Below, piece by piece: positions 20,192 to 32,046 of a stretch of 64,000 nt of DNA. Origin of the DNA: Cladophialophora immunda (taxonomy: Eukaryota > Ascomycota > Eurotiomycetes > Chaetothyriales > Herpotrichiellaceae); the NCBI RefSeq assembly GCF_000835495.1, contig NW_015622548.1:806001-870000 (forward strand), in the 5' to 3' direction. The notes under the pieces were generated by a model that searched no databases, was not told the origin of the DNA, and worked only from the letters and a program-made list of their open reading frames with translations. The position numbers and the translations under genes are program-made. The first letter of the stretch is position 1, and every line of letters begins with the position of its first letter.

Positions 20192-21977
20192 ATGTCCTGG
20201 AAGTCTCTCTTCACCGCAGTGCTGTTCGCCAGGGCTGCTGTAGCAGCCCCAAGCTCAAATTTCAAAGCCTTGCAGCAGTGTGTTAGCGGTGCTCTCGCGG
20301 CAGGAGGCAATGTCGCGAAGCGTGTGCAATCGCCTGCAAATGCGACCTGGGACGATGCATATATTGGTGCTATCATGTTCGTATTCTGAAGCCGATTGCT
20401 CGGAGGTCACTGACTCAGAATCGGTGAAGCAAGCCAGAGACTCCCGCCATGATCACTTTCGCCGAGAGTTTCACTGAAGTGGGCGCGTTGATGGGATGTG
20501 CCAACAGCACTGGTTATCAGGCTGTGCCTCGGTCAGGACGGCACCAGTAAGCATTTCATAATTCCGCTAGTGATCCCTTCTGACAAATCGATGCAGCTTC
20601 GAAGGCTGGTCCGCGCTCAATGGCTCTCTGGTCATCGATGTATCCTCCCTCAGCTACGTCAAAGTCTCCAGTGACCTCAGCAATGCGACAATTGGGGCTG
20701 GCACAAACCTTGGCCAAATATACACGGAGTTGAGCGTGGTGAACAAGACGTTTCTGGGGGGAATCTGTCCCACCGTGGCACTGGGAGGATACCTTGGTGT
20801 TGGAGGTTACAGTCTCCAGCACCGAGCTCTTGGGATTGCCGTCGACCAGGTGCTTTCCTTCAAGGCACTTTTGGCCAGCGGCGAGCTTGTCACCGTGTCT
20901 CCAACCTCATATCCAGATCTGTGGTTCGCTGCACGAGGCGGTGGCCAGTACGCCTTCATCGTCGAGGCGACAGTGAAGATCCTCACCTTGCCACGATCCG
21001 CCATGGTCGTTGGCTTCTATAACAATTCGGACACCCGTTATGAGGTGGCCAGGAAATGGCTTGACTGGGCACCGACTGCGCCAAAAGAACTCACAACCCA
21101 GCTCAACGTCTATAACAACCGTACGCACCTGATTGGCTGGTATCTAGGTGGTACTCCTGAACAGCTCCGTGGAGCCCTGAACAAGTCAGGTCTTTTGGAG
21201 GTCCCAGACGGTATTGTTTCCATCGATGGCAACTGCAGCACGGCGAATTCGCGCATGTACTGGCAAGACCCTTCAACAAGGTGCACCGATGATGCGTCGG
21301 CCTACCAGGCTTTCCTCAAGGTGTACAACACCGAGGCAATCAACCTGACTCCAATCCAGCCGGTCTTCCGGCTCGACAACGCGCCAGCCATACCATCTCA
21401 ACCGGTTGCCGAGCCATGGCCCCGCTTCGGTGTCATCAGTAAGACGTATTTCACCCAGAGGAGCAAACCCATCGCAAATGACACTTTGAGGGAAGTCATT
21501 GATAGTTCTGCAAAGTTAGGCCCCGACGCCGGCTTCTGGGGCGAATGGACCAGCTTCGGTATCGCCAACCCGACCACAACTTCAGCCTTCCCATGGTTGA
21601 AGGAGGCACAGGCTTTGATGCGAATCGAGATGAATTCGCCAAAGAACGTCACCGAGTACAACCAGAATCGTGCATGGCTGTTGAACTTTGAGAAGTTCTT
21701 CCGTCCCAAAGTAGGGTATGTTTTTGTGTTCCCTTCGATGTCAATACAACGGCGGCGAATTTGTCAACGAGAATTTACTGACCTCCATGATTCCTCATGC
21801 AGAAATGCGAGCTATGCGGGTTATGTCGATGCTGACATCAGTATCAACCCTCTGACTGCATTCTACGGCAATAATACCTGCCGATTGATCAGCATTAAAC
21901 AGAAATATGACCCCAACAACTTCTTCCGAAACCCATTCTCGGTCCCTACTAAGGCACCAAAGGGCATCACTTGCTGA
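20192..21977 (+). CDS. Secreted FAD-linked oxidoreductase (berberine-bridge-enzyme family)
   Basis: BBE-like oxidases carry FAD attached to His and Cys and oxidise or couple phenolics, alcohols and sugars with O2. Four exons (20192-20366, 20438-20546, 20597-21715, 21803-21977) give 525 aa. An N-terminal signal peptide (SLFTAVLFARAAVAA) is present. The His attachment motif is RSGRHHFEGWS instead of the usual RSGGH, and the Cys attachment motif is GICPTVALGGYLGVGG, so bicovalent flavin is predicted. The substrate domain has several NxT/S sites, and the C-terminal BBE motif is KYDPNNFFRNPFS. The first exon junction is the least certain (donor GTGCTA). Several perylenequinone-type and dimeric-polyketide clusters contain such an enzyme, so coupling or ring-closing oxidation of the PKS product is a reasonable but unproven role. 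Confidence 0.88.
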
Positions 21978-22727
21978 GCTTGGGAAAGGCACAGTAAAAT
22001 TCTGCTGCATGTGATAGTGACGTGGTACTGTAAGATAGTTTCGCTTTGAAGATCTGAGTAATTAGAGAAAATGACGGAGAGTACAGAGGAACTTAGAATC
22101 CAGATCGTGGTTATGTAACCCAAAATCCGCAGCAAGGAATGGTCTTCATGTGACACTTTGGTCTAAAAGATTCTCAATCCGACGAAGCAAGAAAGCTCGC
22201 AAAGTTTCAATGTTCCGGGTCAAAAAATTTGCTGTTTGTCCAATCCGCATCGTATTGGTAACAACGGTATCACCGACCAGGTACAAAGGTCGAGATGAGC
22301 CTTCGGGGACCAGTCGTATACTTACGAGGAATCTGTCCGATTGAGGACGAGACCAGGTCCCTGTAACATGGCAGCCGCTCCAGGGACGAGACTCTCTGAT
22401 GTAAGCAAAATGAATCCTCATCAACACAACCTCGACAAGCGGGCACACTGAAGTTAGAACCAATGACAATGGTTGAGGTGCCACAACGCTTCGGTCACCG
22501 TGTAGTTTTTCGGACTGGAGGCTGCCCCATGCCGACACTGGAGCCAAGGAGCAACGAATCCGTTCTGATCGAAGATATGATCATAGCTAACTCCAATGAC
22601 ATCAGCTTCCGTTCGGACATGAGACTTGGGTATATCACCTTGAAACTCTCAAAGTGAAAGAATCGCTCTGGCAGGCTTGCTTCAAAAATTCACAAACGCG
22701 GTTATTTTGATCTTTTGAACTTTCACT
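21978..22727. other. Spacer; no gene recognised
   Basis: 750 bp between the oxidase and the FAD monooxygenase. A 133-codon minus-strand open frame (22146-22547) has no recognisable motif and is probably incidental. It contains the monooxygenase promoter. Confidence 0.5.
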
Positions 22728-24186
22728 ATGACCAACTTCTGGCCCAAGAAGCCCTTCTCCATCGCAATCATTGGCGGGGGGCTTGCTGGACTCAGTCTGG
22801 CGCGGGGGCTCCTCCGCCGTGGCATTAGCTGTCAAGTCTTTGAAGCTGCGCCCGCGTTCGCTGACATTGGAGCGGGTCTGAGCTTTGCCCTCAACTCTTT
22901 GGAAGCATTGAAAGCAGTCGATCCTGACTCTTATGAATGTTTCCTCAAGCGGTGCAACGAAATGTCGGAGAAGAAGGACGTATACATGACGTACCGAGAC
23001 GGGAACGCGGAAGACAACCATCCGCTCACAACACTGTACTGCAAAGGTTCTGGACAGCAGGCCGTGCACCGTACGTTACTAGTCAAGGTCTGGATGAATT
23101 CCTCGGAAACAATAAAGACAAACTTCTGACAAGCCCTAGGATATGGTGTCTTTGATGCCTGAGGGCACATGGCACATGGATAAGAGACTGACAACCATCG
23201 AGGAAAATCCATCCGGCGGAGTTACTTTGAGCTTTGAAGATGGAACAATGTTCGACGCCGATGCTGTGGTCGGCGCGGACGGAATCAAATCCAGGACTCG
23301 CCAAATCCTCTTGGGAGCCGATAATCCCGATGCTAAGCCGAAGTATTCAGGAGAATTCGGCTATCGCAGCCTTGTTCCCATGGACAAGGCTGCAGAGGTT
23401 TTGGGCGAAGACTTCGCAAGGAACAGCAATGTTAATATTTCGGAGGGCGCCCTCACAACCACGTACCCTGTCGAAAAGGGGACCATGCTCAATGTTGTGG
23501 CAGCGCGCGACCAGCCAACTTGGGATGATCCAAACTGGGTGATTCCGGCAAACAAGAAAATGGTCGAGGAAGAGTTCAAGGGAACCGGACCACAGATGCA
23601 AAAAGTGGTGTCTTTATTGGAGGATCCACAGAAATGGTCACTGTGGCATCACCCAGATGCTACTACTTTCTACCGTGGTCGATTTTGCATCATTGGTGAT
23701 GCTGCGCACGCGGCCACTCCTCACCAAGGCGCAGGGGCTGGACAAGCGTTTGAAGATGCTTTGGTTCTGGCTCGGCTTTTGGCGGATGATAATATCAAAA
23801 CGGCCGGTGACATTGAGACCGCATTCGCTGCATTCGACGCCATCCGCCGACCACGGACTCTGAAGATTGTCGATACTAGCAGAGAAAACGGTGAAATCTG
23901 CATGAAGAGGGGTGAGGAGACAGGAGCGGACCTGGAAAAAATCAAGCACAATCTCGACCACAGATTCAACTGGATCTGGTACGACAACCTCGAGGGACAG
24001 GTTGGTCAAGCTAAGGAAAAGTTGAAGGACTTGAAAGGTCCAGAATTTGAGGAAGACAAAAGATCTCCGTCACAGCGCGAAGCTCTCAATGAGTCGACTC
24101 TTGAAGCCTCTTACCGACCCGCAATCCTTAGAAACGAAAGCTTTTCGCAGCTGGGCGCTCCGGCAACACCGGCGGTGAAAGTGTGA
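22728..24186 (+). CDS. FAD-dependent monooxygenase (salicylate-hydroxylase-like)
   Basis: Group A flavoprotein aromatic hydroxylase using NAD(P)H and O2, acting on phenols. Two exons (22728-23081 and 23140-24186, 466 aa) are joined by an intron with donor GTCAAG, branch-like CTGAC and acceptor CCCTAG. This restores GQQAVHRTLL-DMVSLMPEGTW in frame. The N-terminal dinucleotide motif is IAIIGGGLAGLSLARGLLRRG. The mid motif ADAVVGADGIKSRTRQ (DG motif) and the FAD ribityl motif FCIIGDAAHAATPHQGAGAGQ (GD motif) are present and complete. No membrane segment is seen, so it is probably cytosolic. It lies between the BBE oxidase and the PKS, all on the plus strand, and is a likely ring hydroxylase or decarboxylating hydroxylase of the polyketide. 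Confidence 0.9.
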
Positions 24187-25229
24187 TTTGGAGGGATATC
24201 ATCCAGAGCTTGATTCATTCTCTTCTGTCAGTTTTGCGGGGTTGGAGTTGTTTAAGAAGGCATTAGTTGTACCAAAATCACACGCAAAACCATTAGATAA
24301 ACAATTCAAAATATTGGACTGGTAAAGGATCTTCTCTTATCACATACGACTCACCTCTCCCACCCAAAACACACCCAATCTCGGTGTAGGGTGTGAGTTC
24401 AAGGAAACGATAGAGCCGCCATTGCCGTCTCCTCATGGAAGAAACATGGACGGTCTGGACCATGGGATGCGTCGATTTGCCTCAATCTCGAGCTCAATGC
24501 GTGCAAAAGAAAATGCAGCGTCGAAGCTCGATCTACCAAGGGCCTGTCGAGATCGAGGATGGCAATAGAGATCGCCAGATTTCTATTGCCAATCACTCGA
24601 ACTGTGTTCGTTCACCTATGTGAATCAATGGACTATGCGTGAGCGGTTACACTGCTGAGAACTGACCGGCGAGCGAAATTCGGTGGATATTTTGAGCTGC
24701 TCAAAATGCCAATGATCCACAACAGGGTGAAATCCATGCACCAACGTGTCTGCAACTCTGGTGGCGGCGTTCAGTGTCGTCATATGCTAGGTTCACCGGT
24801 CAGTAAATGCACCGGCCCTTTTGAGCCTCTTTCGGACTGCCTTGGTGTGTTCGCCTGGCAGCGCTGCTTGTGCCATGTGCGACATATTGTGGATAAGACC
24901 TGCACTCTGAGCATTCCTTGAATCTCCCACGGAGTTTGCTGATTGGGTTCATGTCTGCGCAAAGAACAAGCGCTTCAAACGTCATCGCAGATTGCCTGCT
25001 CTTTCATGTGCTCGTTCCCACTGTACCCTTAAGCCTCCAGCGTTGTCGGTGGCCGATAGTTCGTAGAATCAGCTGGGTTCGAGGGCGTGTTTCGCGAGGC
25101 TCCAACAGTAGAAAAACACGCTGGGGGCGCTCGCAACTTTCACACCTGGATGTATTCAGTGTTCAAATCTAGATTCACTGTCCCCCACAAATGTGTCTGC
25201 CTTTCTCTTGGGCAGACATTCCAACGACC
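24187..25229. other. PKS upstream region
   Basis: About 1 kb holding the monooxygenase 3' end and the PKS promoter and leader. No gene was recognised; no regulator-binding site could be assigned by eye. Confidence 0.5.
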
Positions 25230-28200
25230 ATGGGACGGGACATCAAAGTCCTCCTATTCGGAGACCAATCAGAAGAAAGATTTGAAGACCTGCGCCAGTT
25301 AGTCACAGCTACCGACAACCCTCTTCTGAGCACTTTTCTTGAGAAGGCATATTTTATGTTACGAGATGAAGTCGCCCACCTCCCTTATGTGATGCGGGGC
25401 TTGCCTGGCTTCACAAGCATTGAGACCTTGCTGTGGCGGTACAGGGAGGCCGGCGTGCGACATCCTGCGATCGAAAGTGCATTGGTGTGTGTTCATCAGA
25501 TTGGGACTCTGTTGAGGTGAGTGGGAAGTTGTCGAGTGTCGTCGTTCTTTTCCCCCTGGAGGAGATGCACGTGCATGCCAAGCCTTAAGCGGGGGATGAA
25601 GCCTGCGGCTGCAATGAGGCGCATACAGCTTCAGCTTCAGCTTCACGTGTACCTCGCACTAGCCTCCGTTCTCGATAGGATCTTTGCTTAGAGATGTTTA
25701 TGGAATACTCACTAATCTCCTCCCCAGACATTACGGCGATGGATCCGAGATCTATCCCAAGCCCGAGGATACCAGACTCGTGGCATCCTGTACCGGACTG
25801 CTCTCTGCCGCCGCCGTCAGCTGCGCCCGTACCTACCGCGAGCTTGTCTCCGTTGGCCTCGAGGCCCTCAAGCTCGCATTCCGTGTGGGCACTCAGGTCA
25901 CCCAAGTGTGTGATGAGATTGAACAGTCGTCGCTGCCAAGCAGCTGGGCAGCCATTTTCCCCGGAGTAGGCAAGGAATCGGCCTATTTAGTCTTGGATGA
26001 ATACTACAAGAAAACTGTACGCCCCTTTCCTCTCATTTTGTTGCGCCTCAGTTTCTGAATCAAGGCTACTGCTGCAGAAAATTCCCCCCACCAGTCGACC
26101 TTATGTGTCTGCGACTAGCACCAACTCAGTCACCATCAGCGCTCCTCCAGGAGACTTGGAAAGTCTAATTGAAGCCGACATCTTCAAATCCTGCCGGCCA
26201 ATTCGGCTTCCTATTTTCGGGCCCTACCATGCACCTCATTTCTATAGTAACGAGACGGTGACCTCCTTGGCTGCGTCCATCGAGGGTGCGAGCACAGGTG
26301 AATCGAAAGCCCGAATTCCCATCATCAACAATGGCAAAGAGTATGCCTACGAGGCGTCCAATTTCCGCCAACTGGTTGAGGATGTCCTTGAGGACATTCT
26401 TCTCAAACCCCTACATTGGGACAGGCTGTGTACCAACTGTGTGGCCAGTGTCTCCTCGGCTGAACCCGAACAATGCCGCGTCGTACCTGTGGGTGCGAAG
26501 AATGCCTCAGCTAGCCTGGTCAATGCTTTGAATCACAAAGCCTCATTCAAGACTGTGGTTGATAACCGCAAGACAGAGGTCGCCGACCAGCCTAAGGAGC
26601 CCAAGCCAATTGGAGGTCTCGGTAAACCCGAAATTGCTATCGTTGGCATGTCGGGTAGATTTCCAGATGCCATGAGTCCGAGCTTATTCTGGGATCTTTT
26701 GAAGAAAGGCCTTGACGTTCACCGCGAAGTGCCTCCCGATCGATTTGATGCGCAAGCACACTACGACCCGAGCGGCAAACGCAGAAATACAAGTCACACA
26801 CCATATGGCTGTTTCATCGAGCACCCTGGCTTGTTTGACGCCCGCTTCTTCAACATGAGTCCTAAGGAAGCGTCTCAGACGGACCCCATGCATCGACTTG
26901 CTCTGCTGACTGCTTACGAGGCGCTTGAAATGTCGGGATATGTTCCCAACAGGACGCCTTCAACTATGGTTGATAGAGTCGGTACATTTTATGGCCAAAC
27001 TTCTGATGATTGGCGAGAGATTCAAGATGGACAAAACGTCCAAACATATTTCATTCCTGGTGGGTTCTGTTCCTCTTTTGATTCATATTGCCATTTCTCA
27101 TTTCTTACAGGAGGTGTGAGAGCTTTTGCGCCCGGACGAATCAACTATCATTTTGGCTTTTCAGGGCCCAGCTTCAGCGTCGACACAGCCTGCTCTTCCA
27201 GTCTCGCCGCAATCAACATTGCTTGCAACTCTCTGTGGCTTGGAGACTGCGACACAGCTCTTGCCGGTGGTCTAAATGTCTTGACTAACCCAGATATCTT
27301 CTCCGGGCTGTCGCGTGGCCAGTTCTTGTCCAAGACGGGCAACTGCAAAACATTCGATGATGCAGCGGACGGTTACTGTCGTGGAGATGGTGCCGGCACG
27401 GTCATCCTCAAACGTCTGGAAGATGCTGAAGCAGATAACGACCCAATACTGGCTGTCATCCTTGGAACAGGAACCAACCACTCTGCCGATGCCGTCTCAA
27501 TCACTCACCCTCATGCGGGTGCTCAGGAGTATCTCTTCAAGAAGGTTCTTACAGAGTCTAACCTCGATCCTCACGATATTTCTTATGTGGAAATGCACGG
27601 TACTGGTACTCAAGCAGGTGATGCCATCGAGATGGAATCGGTTCTGAATTCATTCGCTCCATCGACTCGACAGCGTCCTCCAGACCGCCCACTCTATCTA
27701 GGGTCTGTAAAAGCGAATGTCGGACACGGCGAGGTATTCATCAATCCAAATCTTTCTCATAGAAGTGATGCTGATCTACTCAGGCTGCCTCGGGTATCAC
27801 TGCCCTCGTCAAAATCCTCCTCATGCTCGAGAACGATCTTATTCCACCTCACTGCGGTATCAAAGGTAGTATCAACCACAATTTCCCTGATCTTAGAGCT
27901 CGCAATGTACACATCTCGCTCGGTCGCGAGACTCCCTGGAAGCGACCGCAAGGTGGCAAACGTAGAATGTTCTTGAACAACTTCAGTGCCGCAGGAGGGA
28001 ATACCTCCCTTCTCATGGAAGATGGAACTCTGCCTACCCTGGAGGGCAAAGATCCTCGCTCAACTGCTGTCGTTGCGGTTACTGGTAAGACTAAGAAAGC
28101 CTTGGTGGACAATACAAAGAACCTCATCGGGTATATCTCCGACAAACCTGTCGATCTCCCACGTTTGTCCTACACCACGACAGCCAGAAGAGTACACTAC

Positions 28201-31200
28201 TCCTACAGAACGATTGTTGCCGGCTCCGATTTGGCTGTCATTCAGTCTGGACTGCGAGAATCTTTGGAATCTGAGCCAGCTCCTGTTCCTTCGGGTGTCC
28301 AGATGGTATTTGCCTTCACTGGGCAAGGATCTCACTACACTGCCATGGGCAAACAGCTCTACGAAACGAACAACCAATTCAAAGCTGATATTCGGCGCTT
28401 CGATCTCCTTGCTCGGAATCAAGGACTGCCAGCTATCTTGCCCTTGGTCGATGGCAGCACTGCAATCGAAAAGCTCAGCCCAGTGGTGGTGCAAACTGGA
28501 GCGGTTTGTGTTCAAATGGCGCTTGTTCGCTTGTGGCAATCTTGGGGTATCAAGCCTGCCGCAGTCATTGGTCACAGCCTTGGAGAATATGCGGCATTGC
28601 AGGCAGCTGGTGTCCTGTCGATCAATGATGCTGTCTTCCTGACCGGCACAAGGGCTAAGCGTCTTGAACAGCACTGTACGATGAATACGCACGCAATGTT
28701 GTCTGTGGCTGCCTCGGTCCAGGAACTTGAGGGGGTTGTTGACGGGAGGAAACTTGAGATCGCCTGCATCAATGGTCCAAAGGCAACGGTGATCAGTGGA
28801 GAGTCTTCCAACATTGACAAGCTGAAAGAGCAGTTGTCCTCCAAAGGCATGAAATGCACCAAGTTGGCAGTGCCTTTCGCATTCCACTCCGCCCAGGTAG
28901 AACCTGCCTTGGATGACTTCGAAGCAGCTGCCGCAGGAGTTACCTACAATGTCCCTAAGATACCGTTCATTGCTCCACTATTGAGCACTGTGATCACGGA
29001 GAAAGGAATCATCAACGCAGAGTACCTGAGACGTCACTGCCGTGAGCCGGTGAACTTCTTGGGTGGCATTCAAGTTGCAAAGGACAAGGGCATTATCAAG
29101 GACAAGACCCAGTTCCTGGAAATCGGCAGCCACCCAATCTGCAGTGGTATGGTCAAATCGATCCTGTGCTCGACTACTGTGGCACTTCCGTCATTGAAAC
29201 GGGACGAGGATGTTTACAAGACTCTAACAGCGACTCTCTGTGATCTTCATTACGCTGGTCTCACCATCAACTGGAATAGCTACCATGAAAGCTTTCCCCG
29301 CTGTCAGCAGGCCCTGAAGTTGCCAGCATATGCTTGGGACGCCACCAACTACTGGATTGAGTACGAGAACAATTGGACGCTCACCAAGCCTAATCTGGCG
29401 CCGACCTTTGAGGGCGAGCAGGCCAGGAAGCTGAGCACAAGCACTGTGCAGCGTATCGTGGAAGAGAAATTCCAGGGTCAAAGTGGTACTTTGACCACCG
29501 AAACCGATATTTCCAAGCCAGAACTAGAGGAGACTATCAAGGGCCACCTTGTGAATGGTTCCGCCTTGACTTCCAGCGCAGTCTACGCAGACATGGCGTT
29601 CACCATTGGTGACTATGTCCACCGCAAGCTACAACCCGAGATTGAGAAGTTCGCGTTGAATTGTGCCAACATGGTCGTTGCAAAGCCCCTCATCTTCAAG
29701 GGTGGCGAGCAGCTTCTCCGCGTCGACTGCAAGGCAGATCTTACCCAGGGTATCTGCTACCTCACCTTTTACAGCGTTGGCCCCAAGGGGCAGAAGCTTA
29801 TGGAGCACGCCCATTGTGAGGTTCAGTATGGCGACGCCGAGAGATGGTCTACGGATTTGGCTCGACAGAAGTACCTTGTGCAGAGCCAAGTCGACCGGCT
29901 TTTGCACATGGGTCAAAATGGTGTGCTCAGCCGACTTCAGCGAAAGATGGCCTACAAGCTGTTCTCTGTCCTTGTTGACTACCAGAACGCCTATAAAGGC
30001 ATGGCAGAAGTCATTCTTGACAGTCCCTTGTGCGAAGGTACCGCTAAAGTCGAACTGCAGACCGGCAGTGCTGGCAACTTTTACATTGCGCCGTATCACA
30101 TCGACTGCCTTTGCCATCTTGCAGGCTTCATCATGAATGCAAACGACGAACTCGACTCTTCCCAGACAGTCTACGTCAATCACGGGTGGGATTCTCTACG
30201 CTTCTTCGAGAAGCCATCGCCGTCGAAGCCTTATCGTTCCTACGTCAGGATGCAACCTACAGATCCCAACTCCAAGGACTACTCCGGAGATGTGTACGTC
30301 TTCGACGGCGAAGGCAACATTGTCGGCCAGATCGGCGGCTTGACCTTCCAATTCTTGCCCAAAGTGATCCTCGATCGAGTCCTGCCATCGCCCGGTGGTG
30401 CAAAGGCGGCTGCCCCTGCTCCAGCTAAGGCCGTTGCTGAGTCAAAGAAGGTCGCCCCTAAATCCACTCCCAAGCCAAAGGCGGCTCCTGCCGGACCGAG
30501 TGTTATGAGCCGGGCATTGGATATCATGGCCGAAGAAATTGGTGTCTCTGTCGCAGACCTGACCGATGACACCGATCTCAGTGCACTTGGTGTCGACTCG
30601 TTGATGAGTCTGACCATCTCGGGCAAGTTCCGCGAAGGACTAGACATTGAAATCCCGTCGACCTTGCTGGCCGATTCCGAAACATTCAAACAGGTCAAGG
30701 ACTTCTTGTCTCAATTTGAGACCAAAGATGCTGGGGGTGCACCACCATCCCCATCGACAGCCTCGGTCGAATCGACTGAACTGTCTGGAAATTCAACTCC
30801 TGCTCAGGCGGATACAGATTCCATGACTTCCGCCTCCCAGATTGACGAGGAGCCAATTGGAAAGGACGATGGCAAACTTGAAGCCATGCGTGCTGCCGTC
30901 GCCGAGGAGACTGGCATGGACCCGAGCGAAGTGACTTCCGACATGGACCTTGAAGCCGTTGGCATCGATTCTTTGATGTCCCTTCAGATCCTGGGCTCTC
31001 TGCGCGAAGACAAGGGTATCGACCTGCCACCTTCGTTCTTCAGTGACCACAGCACTTTTGGTGACATCGAAAAGGCGCTGGGCGGAGGCGGAGAAGCCGC
31101 GAAGCCCAAATTTCCCGCCAAGTCCGAGGAAATGTCCACGGAACAGGTCGTTGCGGAGATGGAAACCAACGATGGTCAAAGACCGGCTCGGCCTTCGAAG

Positions 31201-32046
31201 GGGCAGCAACCTTCTCCGGCCGCTGGCACCAACAAGGCGTTCAAAGCATCATCAGTCCTACTGCAGGGAAATCCCAAAACCGCCACAAAGACGGTGTTCA
31301 TGTTCCCTGACGGCTCGGGCTCTGCCATCAGCTATGCCACCATCCCTCCAATCTCGCCCAAGGATGTGGCGTTGATTGCTCTGAACTGCCCGTACATGAA
31401 GGAACCGGAGGCCTTTGAGGATGGTATTCCAGGAGTCACAGCGCTGTACCTGGAAGAAATCCGTCGTCGCCAACCAAAGGGTCCCTACATCCTGGGTGGC
31501 TGGTCAGCGGGAGGCATCTGCGCCTACGAAGCCTGCCTGCAGCTCTCTGCTGTCGGCGAGACCGTTGAGAAGCTCATCTTCCTCGACGTCCCGTGTCCTT
31601 TGCCACCACAGGCCCTGCCACCACGGCTTCACCACTTTTTCGACTCGATCGGTCTCCTGGGCCAGGAGGGCGAAGCACCGGGCTGGCTCATCCCGCATTT
31701 CACGGCGACTATCAAAGCACTGAGCAGCTACCGTCCACGCCTCATGGACCCGGCGAAGGAGAAGATTCCGACCGTGTACACCGTCTACGCACAGGACGGT
31801 GTGTGCAAGAACGACAACGACCCGCGGCCCGAGCTCACTCCGGATGATCCGCCGCACATGAACTGGCTGTTGTTCAACCGCAAGGACTTTGGCCCCATTG
31901 GCTGGGAGCAGCTGTTCGGCGGCTCCGACAACATTGTCGGCCTGGACCCGGTCCCCAACGTCAACCACTTCACAATGATGCGCGAGCCCATGGTCAAAGA
32001 GCTGCCCAGCCGGATTCAGAAAGCCCTGGGCGTGACTGGCGAGTAA
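25230..32046 (+). CDS. Non-reducing polyketide synthase, SAT-KS-MAT-PT-ACP-ACP-TE
   Basis: Iterative type I NR-PKS building an aromatic polyketide from acetyl/malonyl units. Five exons (25230-25516, 25728-26016, 26078-27059, 27111-27733, 27784-32046) give 2147 aa with consistent phases. SAT has Cys117 in ASCTG and His243 in GPYHAPH. KS runs from about 375, with Cys547 (VDTACSSS), His682 (MHGTGT) and His725 (NVGHGE). MAT has Ser992 in GHSLGEY. PT has His1315 (GHLVNGSAL) and Asp1501 (PYHIDCLCH). ACP1 Ser1666 (GVDSLMSL) and ACP2 Ser1790 (GIDSLMSL) follow. TE/CLC has Ser1968 in GGWSAGG. All catalytic residues are present. Length and order match naphthopyrone (wA-like) and tetrahydroxynaphthalene synthases, which release by TE-catalysed Claisen cyclisation, so a naphthalene or naphthopyrone product is the best guess. 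There are no KR, DH, ER or methyltransferase domains. Confidence 0.95.
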
